A model generated the notes under the pieces. The model was not told the DNA's origin, made no database searches, and saw only the letters and a list, made by a program, of their open reading frames with translations. From assembly GCA_013376995.1 (NCBI GenBank), contig JACAAZ010000002.1, positions 287,694 through 351,693 on the forward strand: a stretch of 64,000 bases of DNA, in the 5' to 3' direction. The DNA comes from Bacteroidota bacterium. GTDB taxonomy: Bacteria > Bacteroidota > Bacteroidia > Bacteroidales > UBA4417. Made by a program: the position numbers and the translations under genes. Shown here one piece after another: positions 36,925 to 44,298 of the stretch; the first letter of the stretch is position 1, and every line of letters begins with the position of its first letter.

Positions 36925-37022
36925 GCGAAATATTCTTGTTTAGCCTTTTCCATATCAATTACCTACTATGGTTGTATCATTTTCATTGTTGTCAACCAGC
37001 CTTCAATTCCAAAAGTTTAATC

Positions 37023-37231
37023 ATGCACGAAGGAGCCATCATCACTTATTACAGAGCCCACGACCATCCCTTTCTCTGGATTCACGAAATGCACATTAAG
37101 CAGGATCATGCCCGCCTTGCTCGCAACCAGGTGTCAGCTGGCAGGTGGGGTGACGATGTGGGTGGTGTCGGATTTCTTGCAGCCAATGAGGAGCAAAAGG
37201 AAGAAGGGGATGAGGAGGAGGTGGGGTTTCA
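37023..37231 (-). pseudogene. Degenerate 5' fragment of a YCF48-like lipoprotein gene
   Basis: On the minus strand this encodes MKPHLLLIPFFLLLIGCKKS, then DTTHIVTPPA, an in-frame TGA where the intact gene has Trp, and LVASKAGMILLNVHFVNPEK to GSVISDDGSFVHD and a stop. It parallels the first ~70 residues of the lipoprotein at 33779-34780, whose corresponding DNA is 34573-34780. The signal peptide differs more than the mature part, so it may be a truncated tandem paralogue or an old target duplication. It ends abruptly at the edge of the deaminase-ATPase cassette. Confidence 0.88.
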
Positions 37232-37441
37232 TGGGGGGAGTGTGAGGATAAGTTTGAAGTTATTTGGATTAAAAAGGGTCCTTTATAACATTGATTACAA
37301 ATGCATTTATATTGTATGTATTAGATTCGATTTGCTTTCAATTTAATCAAAGATTCATAGAAACGAAAACATTCAATATTCTAATAAATTATAAGTCATA
37401 CTAATAAAAATTAATAAAAACAATCTCAAGTTAAGCTAAAG

Positions 37442-39337
37442 TTAACTATTCGTAAAATCGTGTTCAAAAGCATTTCGAGACATATACAACATAAGTTTTT
37501 GAAGTAAATCATCAGAATATGGAGATTTGTAATGCTTTATTCTCTGAATATTCATATCTAAGATCCTTGCTTTTTCATTATAAATTTGGGCGCAATTAAT
37601 TTTAAATTTAATTAAATCATTAATCTCAACAACATTCTTTTCTGTATTACTTAAATGATCTTGTAAAATTTTTATTTCTTCTTTTAGCATCGCTTTCTCA
37701 CCATCAATTGCGGTTTTCAGAGCAACTTTTTTCTGATTAATGGATTTATTTATACTTTCCTTTATTGTTTTGAATTCTAAAATCTTTATCTCATAGTTTA
37801 ATAGAGTTTTATAAATATATTCATACCTTTTTAGCCAAGGAGAATGAATAACACTACTTACAAATTTGGGAATATTAAAATCAATTGAAGCTTTCCCGTC
37901 AGTATTGAAAACAGATAAATCTAAAATATTTAAAGATATAATTTGAAATCCAGGGAAATACGCAACATAAAATTGATCACTTGCCTCAGCAACTTTCACG
38001 ACTTCACTTGTGATACTCAGTTTATCTTTATTAATATATTTTAAAGGGATAAGCATTCCTATGTCATATTGATAATCTCTTTTTCCGCAATCTTCATTTT
38101 GAGCTCGTAATGCTAAATTACATGGTTGAACTAGTAAAATATATTCTTTTTCTTTAATTTTAAAAACGTCACCATTTCTCAATGGTAAATGTAACTTATT
38201 TATTATTTCACCAGGTATATAAAGCTCACTATTTCTCAAGTCCATCAATTGTTTATTCGGCACTTTTGAATTGTATCCCGTTTGAGTTTTATCAATTTCC
38301 CTAATCTTATTAATTGCATCATTAAACGACTGTCTTTTGGCAGGGTCAGCAATAATTTTAAAATTCTCTTCTTTAGATAGTATTTCATAAAGTCTAAAAA
38401 GAGTATTAATTTCCCATACGCCTTCCTTAAAAGATGATTTTTGAATTATTTGATTAAAGGTCTTTGGTGTCAAATCTATTATTCTTTTTCCAGCTTTCTT
38501 ATTAGAATCTTCCACAACATTCAATGACTCTAACTTCAGTTGTTCAACGTAAGGAAGTAATAATAGATTTTTAATCCCCTCTGCAAAACCTGTTATTTGT
38601 GGATCGAAAGCATATCTGAACTTAGATAGAGTATAAAATTTACTTATTTCAATATTATAATCATTCGAATATTTTGTCCGAACTTCATCTTCTTCTTCTT
38701 CAGTAAACTTATGAGAGAATATGCCACAGAGAATACGGTTTGAATATTCTTTAATATCAATAAGCATTTTGGCGAGATGTGCTCCATTTCGACCTTCAAT
38801 TAATCTATTACCATTTTGAAATTCAAAATCAAATAAGCATAAGGCTTTTTTCCCCTCTTGTAAATCTTTTATTGGTTGATATTTGGCCGTTACCCATTCA
38901 TCTGGAGTCATTAATTTAACTCTATTGCCATAACTATTTTTAATTTCTAAAGCAGGAATCACATTAGCAATATCAATATCCCTAAAATGATTACAAATTT
39001 CGTATAAGAGTTCAGATTTATTTTCAGTAGCTTCCCATAAATTACTAATTAATCTATCAAATCTTGGACCAGGCCCAGTCCAGTCTAAGCTATTGAATCT
39101 GCCACTTGTTATGTAATTCTGATCATTTTTGAGTTTTATAAGGCGAGCTTTATACTCTTCTTTTTGACTTTCAATGTCAAATTTATCATCTATATAAATT
39201 ATTTGGTCGATGTTCTCAATATCAAGTAAATGAATTGTAGCTGCTATCGATTTCTTCCTAATATCTGTGATGGGATCTTCTTTAGGTTCTATTTCCAATG
39301 AAACGCCATCGCTATTTATTATGATTCTTTCATCCAT
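37442..39337 (-). CDS. Receiver-like protein, third gene of the MTase/MORC-kinase operon
   Basis: A 631-residue protein. The first ~250 residues carry a divergent response-regulator receiver core: IIYIDD (Asp50, Asp51) as the acidic pair, ALCLFDFEF (Asp170) as candidate phosphoacceptor, GIFSHK (Ser208) and ISKF (Lys233). The order fits beta1, beta3, beta4 and beta5, with a ~100-residue insertion after beta1. Residues ~260-520 form an unrecognised domain (LVQPCNLALRAQ, YIPGEIINKLHLPLRNGD). Residues ~530-600 are a predicted coiled coil. From memory this resembles Pfam Response_reg_2, which an HMM search should test. The start overlaps the kinase stop as TAATG. No nuclease motif is seen, so it may be a sensor-responsive effector or adaptor. 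Confidence 0.72.
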   Translation of the reverse strand: MDERIIINSDGVSLEIEPKEDPITDIRKKSIAATIHLLDIENIDQIIYIDDKFDIESQKEEYKARLIKLKNDQNYITSGRFNSLDWTGPGPRFDRLISNLWEATENKSELLYEICNHFRDIDIANVIPALEIKNSYGNRVKLMTPDEWVTAKYQPIKDLQEGKKALCLFDFEFQNGNRLIEGRNGAHLAKMLIDIKEYSNRILCGIFSHKFTEEEEDEVRTKYSNDYNIEISKFYTLSKFRYAFDPQITGFAEGIKNLLLLPYVEQLKLESLNVVEDSNKKAGKRIIDLTPKTFNQIIQKSSFKEGVWEINTLFRLYEILSKEENFKIIADPAKRQSFNDAINKIREIDKTQTGYNSKVPNKQLMDLRNSELYIPGEIINKLHLPLRNGDVFKIKEKEYILLVQPCNLALRAQNEDCGKRDYQYDIGMLIPLKYINKDKLSITSEVVKVAEASDQFYVAYFPGFQIISLNILDLSVFNTDGKASIDFNIPKFVSSVIHSPWLKRYEYIYKTLLNYEIKILEFKTIKESINKSINQKKVALKTAIDGEKAMLKEEIKILQDHLSNTEKNVVEINDLIKFKINCAQIYNEKARILDMNIQRIKHYKSPYSDDLLQKLMLYMSRNAFEHDFTNS

Positions 39338-41808
39338 TATCTTACTATGATATTTGAAAGGTTAATTGCAAAAATATATTTTCTTTTGTGTTCATTCCGA
39401 ATTGGTTCTAATGCTAATGTACAGCCAGAGGCGTCAAGCAATTGTTGTATTATAAATAATCCAAGTCCTCTACCTTCTCCTTTCGGTTTAGTCGTAACAA
39501 ATGGCTCAAATAATTGATTTTCTATCGCTGGAGATATACCATATCCATTATCAGATATATAAATCCACGGTGAAGCAATTTTAATATTTATTGTTGGTTT
39601 AAAATCTTTTTCATTCTTCGTTCTCTCTAAGAGCCAATATTCTGAATTATTCAAAAGGTTATCAATAATTTGAACTAATTTTCCTCTATTTATTGTAATG
39701 GAAAATGTATCCTCGAATATTATTTTTAATTCGATGTGTTGTTTCTTAAATCTGTTTATGTAATAATCGTTCTCTTCTTCGAAGAAGCTAGTTAAATTGA
39801 GGAGTGATTTTTTTTCTCTGTTATATTTTAAAGCCGGGTCTAAATGCCTTAGTTGTATTTTTAATCCAGTAACCGTAGTATTAATATATTCAATGAATAC
39901 ATAAATATCAGCATCGTTTAATTTATTTTGTTGAAGTTTTGAGACATAAAATGTTGCTCTTTCGGCTAACCTATCAGCGATTGATGTAAACTCATGGCTG
40001 ACAGATTCAGCAGTTAATCCTAAACTGGCTAATTCAGAAAAATTAATCAACTGATCCTCTAATATTTGAATTTTTGGTTCAAGTATATCAATGACTTCAT
40101 TTAATTTTTCTGTTTTTGATATTACCTGTTCCAGTTTCTGTAATGTGAATTGAATGACTTTTAGTTTGTTTAATAATGTATTTACTTTTTCAACTGTTTC
40201 TTTTTCCAAATCTGTAGAATACATTGGATTGTTTTTAACGGATTTGACAATCATCCCTGACTCTATAATTGCTTTTTCTACATTGGATACAGCATCATTA
40301 AACTCTTGCTTAACTTCATCACTTTTTGACTTAGTAACTTTTAGCTCATTAAGAGCCTGATTTACAGTTTTTATTCCATTATTTTCTGTTTTATACTCAT
40401 TCAAAAAATTATTGTAGTTTCTTCTAATGGATCTCTGATATAAATTAATCTGGTCTTTAACAAAATGTAAAAGTGTGAAAAAATTTCGCGAGTATGGGTT
40501 GGAGATTAATCCAGATCTATCTGTTTTATCTTTCAATTCAAAGTTTTTTCCCTCATCAATTGCTACATATCCTATTACATTATCAGGTCTTAAATCATAA
40601 AATGAAGTTTTAGTTTGAGAGCTAGAAAGCCCTAGCCAATCTTTGTTGCTTTCATCAATTCCATAAGGTAATACTGCGAATCCATTCCTGTAAATTTTTA
40701 TGCCAATCTGTGCTTGAGCAAAATCTTTATAATTTTCGTATTTGCCAAATATATTATTGATAGAATTTTCATTCCTTAGCTGTTCTTCTTTATATGAAAA
40801 TTCATTAATAATACCATTAAACTCACCAGGTTTAGCTCTTTCTCCATTATATATTTCTAATTTGACATCTTTATCTATTTCGAACGTTCTTTCAAAAGAC
40901 ATGAAATATGGATCATCAGATCTCTTAATGTCTGATATTTTACTTTTTAGGTATTTAAAAAGTTTTCTTCCATTATCGAATTCAACGAAATTGTGAAATG
41001 CTTCACTTGCTAATGGATCATTGCCTTGAAATTTTGTTAATCGAGTATTTCCTTTTAAGGTAAGAATGTTGTCTTTTATACTAAATGTAAACTTTGAAAT
41101 GGCTAAGTCTGATAAACCTTCATTAAATTTATCTAATTCTATTGGTTGGCTGTTAACTTTTAGATAAACTTCAAAAGGCCTATTCTCTTTATATGGAGAT
41201 ATTACTTGAAGAATTTGCCCTTTAAATCGTTCTAAATTTTTACCTTGCCAAACTTCAATATTGTTCAAATTTGTTAGTAATAATGTTGTTCCGTTGGCTT
41301 TTTTGCTCGAGTAAGTTTCATACTTGACTTTCACAGCACTTAATGATTCCTCCTTTTCAAAATCTTTCCAATTAAAAGCAATATGAGTCCCCTTTTTACC
41401 TACTTTGTTTGAAAATATTTCACATATTTCTGCTAATCTTTGAGTGCTTAATCTACCTAAACCTTTTTCTCCTAAAGGAGTGCGACCTTGAGGTGTTTTT
41501 TCTTTTGGGCCATTCAAGCTTCTTTTGTTAGAATATGATATTAATAGCCAAGACTTTATAATAGTCTTTTGATCCATACCAAAACCATCATCTTCAATAA
41601 GAATATAGCCATTCTGATTCGGATAAAAAAGTCTTTCGTTAGTGTATTCTCCTATTGTATTAATTTCAATAGAAACATAAGATGCATCAGCATCATAAGA
41701 GTTTTTAATTAACTCTAATAGTGCCGTCACATCATCTGGTACGAGTTGCTCTCCCAGTTGTTTTATAATATGAGGTGTAATGTCAAAATGGTATTTCGGT
41801 TTGGCCAT
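39337..41808 (-). CDS. Dual-GHKL protein: MORC-like ATPase plus histidine-kinase module
   Basis: An 823-residue protein with two ATP sites. The N-terminal Hsp90/MutL/MORC-like GHKL has ELIKNSYDAD (Glu32, Asn36), EDDGFGM (72-78) and GEKGLGRL (113-120), followed by an S5-like region to ~450. A coiled coil spans ~455-595. A DHp-like helix with SHEF (His605) precedes a second HATPase: DNLLNNSEYW (716-725), SDNGYG (752-757), LFEPF (766-770) and GEGRGLGLF (777-785). So it has the parts for autophosphorylation and transfer to the receiver-like protein encoded next. Prokaryotic MORC/paraMORC proteins were linked to restriction-modification loci by Iyer, Abhiman and Aravind (2008). The SHEF block recalls Pfam HEF_HK (from memory). 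TAATG overlaps join it to both neighbours. Confidence 0.82.
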   Translation of the reverse strand: MAKPKYHFDITPHIIKQLGEQLVPDDVTALLELIKNSYDADASYVSIEINTIGEYTNERLFYPNQNGYILIEDDGFGMDQKTIIKSWLLISYSNKRSLNGPKEKTPQGRTPLGEKGLGRLSTQRLAEICEIFSNKVGKKGTHIAFNWKDFEKEESLSAVKVKYETYSSKKANGTTLLLTNLNNIEVWQGKNLERFKGQILQVISPYKENRPFEVYLKVNSQPIELDKFNEGLSDLAISKFTFSIKDNILTLKGNTRLTKFQGNDPLASEAFHNFVEFDNGRKLFKYLKSKISDIKRSDDPYFMSFERTFEIDKDVKLEIYNGERAKPGEFNGIINEFSYKEEQLRNENSINNIFGKYENYKDFAQAQIGIKIYRNGFAVLPYGIDESNKDWLGLSSSQTKTSFYDLRPDNVIGYVAIDEGKNFELKDKTDRSGLISNPYSRNFFTLLHFVKDQINLYQRSIRRNYNNFLNEYKTENNGIKTVNQALNELKVTKSKSDEVKQEFNDAVSNVEKAIIESGMIVKSVKNNPMYSTDLEKETVEKVNTLLNKLKVIQFTLQKLEQVISKTEKLNEVIDILEPKIQILEDQLINFSELASLGLTAESVSHEFTSIADRLAERATFYVSKLQQNKLNDADIYVFIEYINTTVTGLKIQLRHLDPALKYNREKKSLLNLTSFFEEENDYYINRFKKQHIELKIIFEDTFSITINRGKLVQIIDNLLNNSEYWLLERTKNEKDFKPTINIKIASPWIYISDNGYGISPAIENQLFEPFVTTKPKGEGRGLGLFIIQQLLDASGCTLALEPIRNEHKRKYIFAINLSNIIVR

Positions 41809-43133
41809 TACTTTGTCTTTTTGAATATTATTATTTTCTCTCTACTCATCATATTTGAGAAGTTGTTTCTGCCAGGCATACGTTTACTTAATATTTCTCT
41901 TTCGAGGTCTGTAAATACTTCAACTCCTTTTGATGCGAATAATTCTTTTACAATTAGATCATTTCGTACCAACTTTTTATTCACATTTCGATTTCCAACT
42001 GTCCATACCAAGAAAGAGTCCTTTTTCATTTTAGGTAACATTTTATCAATGCTATTATCCAAATCAACTATAAATCTTGTAACTTTTCCAGCCTTTTTTT
42101 TAAGATCATTATCTTTGAATTGAGTTACAAACCTTTTCAAAGTTCTTGATCTCTCAAATATTCTTTCTGTAATATTATTATCACTGTCATTTATTTGCCC
42201 GCCTAAGCTTTTATTATCAATGTATTGAGTAGTCTTTAAATAATCAAATATAATAGTATCATCTATATCTTCAATTGGTATCCATTGTAAAGGTAGATAT
42301 GAAAACTGTCCATAAGTTACTGTGGTTTGATTATCACCGTAAGGTGGTGAAGTTACTAGTAGATTAAATTTTTTGTTTGTTCTGATCTCAATATTTGTGT
42401 CACCCCATAGTACAGTAGCATTTTTGATGTACTTTCCTTTTTTAATACAACCATTTTGTGATAGAATGTTAATATAATTACTGATATTTAATATATTCTT
42501 TCTAGAAATTGAAATAAAGGTCTTTATTGCTGAAACTTGTCTGGCGTTTATTTCCTCAACTGGTCGCATGTGAAGTTTAAAGGTAGATGTCCTGTCATTA
42601 CTCGTCAATCGAATAGTTTCAGCTAAAGCAACCCAAAAGAATTTTCTTGTTTTCAATATAGGTTCTCTGCGAACAGCTCGATAAATTTTCGACAATTCAA
42701 TTTGAATTTCTTTAGTGAACCATTTATCAATGTTATCGAATGTAACTTCTACAGACTCAGACTTGTCAGAAACAATAAGGTTATTCAATCTTTCTTCGGC
42801 ATCAATTAGTTCAGAATTTTCATAAAAGCAAATCTTAACTTGACTCAATAAGACAGAAAGTGGATTAATATCTTGACCAAATACATTCATACCGTATTTC
42901 ATGCCTGTAACCAAAGTATTTGAAGCACCCATGAAAGGATCTAATAACGAAACTTCGTTGTTTAATGCCTCTGAAAGTTTCTCAAAAATTGGCTCTTGAA
43001 CGGATGGGACCATCATCGCAGGATAGTTCAGAATACTTCTGGCAAAATCACTTCTAGAATAATTTTCGCCATTTAATGTTTCTGAACTAATAGATTTTAT
43101 CTTTTTTTTGGTATATCTATCTGTGTTTGACAT
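41808..43133 (-). CDS. DNA methyltransferase (N6-adenine or N4-cytosine), first gene of the operon
   Basis: A 441-residue amino-methyltransferase. Motif I is LLDPFMGASNT (Asp65 to Thr73; Ala-Ser replaces the usual second Gly), continuing to FGQDINPLSV as the SAM-ribose strand. The catalytic motif IV is TSPPYGDN (261-268). Motif I lies ~195 residues before motif IV, so the order is that of the alpha or gamma classes, with a target-recognition region possibly between. The SPPY form does not separate N4-cytosine from N6-adenine. It lacks an adjacent recognisable restriction enzyme; instead it is coupled by TAATG to the dual-GHKL gene. It may mark self DNA or a regulatory site. Base composition is visibly AT-richer than the flanking housekeeping genes. 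Confidence 0.83.
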   Translation of the reverse strand: MSNTDRYTKKKIKSISSETLNGENYSRSDFARSILNYPAMMVPSVQEPIFEKLSEALNNEVSLLDPFMGASNTLVTGMKYGMNVFGQDINPLSVLLSQVKICFYENSELIDAEERLNNLIVSDKSESVEVTFDNIDKWFTKEIQIELSKIYRAVRREPILKTRKFFWVALAETIRLTSNDRTSTFKLHMRPVEEINARQVSAIKTFISISRKNILNISNYINILSQNGCIKKGKYIKNATVLWGDTNIEIRTNKKFNLLVTSPPYGDNQTTVTYGQFSYLPLQWIPIEDIDDTIIFDYLKTTQYIDNKSLGGQINDSDNNITERIFERSRTLKRFVTQFKDNDLKKKAGKVTRFIVDLDNSIDKMLPKMKKDSFLVWTVGNRNVNKKLVRNDLIVKELFASKGVEVFTDLEREILSKRMPGRNNFSNMMSREKIIIFKKTK

Positions 43134-43140
43134 ATTAGCT

Positions 43141-43148
43141 CAAAGTTA
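43141..43148 (-). promoter_or_regulatory. -7 box for the three-gene operon (TAACTTTG)
   Basis: TAACTTTG on the minus strand fits TAnnTTTG and ends only 7 bases before the methyltransferase ATG at 43133. Transcription from it would start at or within two or three bases of the start codon, giving a nearly leaderless mRNA. The -33 region is not convincing. Confidence 0.4.
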
Positions 43149-43315
43149 ATACTATAATCTCTGCAATTTGATTATATATTTTTCAATTAATTGAATAATG
43201 GTAGTTGATTCATCATTTAGCTGTATATCAAGGCTCTAATTTAATTTGCCACAATTCAAGAAAAGAACAACTATTTGCGTGTTACGTTAGATTTAAAGAA
43301 AATTGATTTCTCATC

Positions 43316-43500
43316 ACCCAATCACCACCTCTTCCCCCCTCTCCGGTATCAAAATCCTCCCAAAACCCGCATCTTTCAACTTCCCTGCATAAAAGGACTG
43401 GGCCTCATATTCGCCATGAACCAGGAAGATGTTTTTGATCTGGTTTGGATCCTGGCATTTCAGGCAGAAGAGCATTTCCCGGTAATCATCATGGCAGGAT
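43316..43500 (-). pseudogene. Degenerate 3' fragment of an MBL RNA-processing hydrolase gene
   Basis: The minus strand encodes SCHDDYREMLFCLKCQDPNQ, IKNIFLVHGEYEAQSFYAGK and LKDAGFGRILIPERGEE then a stop. This matches the last ~60 residues of the intact MBL protein at 44299-45702 with scattered substitutions; the catalytic GHGDY is changed to CHDDY. It has no upstream part and is separated from the intact gene by a toxin-antitoxin module. Confidence 0.9.
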
Positions 43501-43800
43501 GTCAACACTGAGTTTCAGATGTCCGCCGAGCCCTTCATTTATTATCCTCATTAATGTTGATAACCGAATGTCACTTGCATCATTTTCAATCCGTGAAATA
43601 TAAGTTTTCGTTGTTCCGCACTTCACAGCTAACTGCTCCTGGGTCAAGCCCTGCTCTTTGCGAAGTTCCTGAAGCATAACCCCAAGTTTGAAGGCTTCAA
43701 ATTCCTGTTCGTATTTTTCCCTGGCTTCTGATCCACGATTTCCGTATTGTTCATCAAGATGGTCGGCAAAGGATGTGAGATTGTTATTTTTCTTTTTCAT
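43489..43800 (-). CDS. HTH-type antitoxin (HigA-like, XRE family)
   Basis: A 103-residue protein. Residues ~38-95 form a Cro/C1-type helix-turn-helix: LGVMLQELRKEQGLTQEQLA, then KCGTTKTYISRIENDASDIR, where the recognition helix is TKTYISRIEN. The N terminus is charged and helical. It should neutralise the toxin encoded just upstream and repress the operon. The toxin gene overlaps its start by 17 bases, the toxin-first order of HigBA systems. Its last codons run into the duplicated MBL fragment, so its C terminus may have been set by the insertion. Confidence 0.85.
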   Translation of the reverse strand: MKKKNNNLTSFADHLDEQYGNRGSEAREKYEQEFEAFKLGVMLQELRKEQGLTQEQLAVKCGTTKTYISRIENDASDIRLSTLMRIINEGLGGHLKLSVDILP

Positions 43801-44119
43801 CGAAGTATTGCTTTTTTAGTTTTTCAGCCAAATATATTTCTTCCTTTGGCGTTTTCTGGGTTTTCTTTTGGAAGCCATTAATCAGGATAATGAGATTTCC
43901 TTCATCAAAGAAGCTGAAAACTCTATAAATACTAGATCCAACTTCAACTCTGATCTCGAAAAGACCAGAAGAATTCCTGATGTGTCTGAAATATTTCTCC
44001 GGAACATGTTCAATAACAGAAATAAGTTGTAAGGTCCAGTTGAACTTTTTCCTGACTTCTGGTTTCAGACTTTTGAAGAAATCAAGATAATGATTCTTGT
44101 AGTAAAAGATGTTCCTCAT
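43784..44119 (-). CDS. RelE/HigB-like toxin
   Basis: A 111-residue toxin of the phage-derived Gp49/HigB type. The blocks YKNHYLDFFKSLKPEVRKKF, KYFRHIRNSSGLFEIRVEVG and YRVFSFFDEGNLIILINGFQ are characteristic, and KKTQKTPKEEIYLAEKLKK forms the C-terminal helix. It would cleave mRNA on the ribosome. The ATG at 44119 (MRNIFYYKNH) is preferred over a longer frame because a -7 promoter box at 44138-44145 lies within the longer version. Both genes of this module appear intact, unlike the one at 27.4-27.9 kb. Confidence 0.85.
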   Translation of the reverse strand: MRNIFYYKNHYLDFFKSLKPEVRKKFNWTLQLISVIEHVPEKYFRHIRNSSGLFEIRVEVGSSIYRVFSFFDEGNLIILINGFQKKTQKTPKEEIYLAEKLKKQYFDEKEK

Positions 44120-44137
44120 AAATCCTTTATCACTATA

Positions 44138-44145
44138 CAAAGTTA
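44138..44145 (-). promoter_or_regulatory. -7 box of the HigBA-like module (TAACTTTG)
   Basis: TAACTTTG on the minus strand matches TAnnTTTG and lies 18 bases upstream of the toxin ATG. The expected -33 region falls on the adjacent palindrome at 44155-44169. Confidence 0.5.
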
Positions 44146-44154
44146 GCTAATTAG

Positions 44155-44169
44155 TGAACATTGTGTTCA
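44155..44169. promoter_or_regulatory. Candidate autorepression operator TGAACA-TTG-TGTTCA
   Basis: A perfect 6-3-6 inverted repeat immediately upstream of the -7 box of the toxin-antitoxin module, about where a -33 element would be. A HigA-like HTH dimer binding here would block transcription, the usual autoregulation of such modules. Confidence 0.55.
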
Positions 44170-44298
44170 AAATTGTCAATATTTTTAATGATTGCTTATC
44201 ATATAAAGCACTGATGAAAATTAATATAAAGGCTAAGATTGGCTTTATTATTCAGAGTATTAATACATTACAAAAAAATCACATCATTTTCAAATTAA

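Noticed and set aside
36936-37346. 136-codon open frame on the + strand
   Set aside because: It is the antisense of the degenerate YCF48 fragment plus AT-rich DNA; the minus-strand translation is the meaningful one.
37442-43133. Classical type II or III restriction-modification system
   Set aside because: A methyltransferase is present, but neither partner shows a PD-(D/E)XK, HNH, PLD or helicase motif that I can see.
43275-43511. 78-codon open frame on the + strand
   Set aside because: It is antisense to the MBL 3' fragment, whose minus-strand reading matches the intact neighbour protein.
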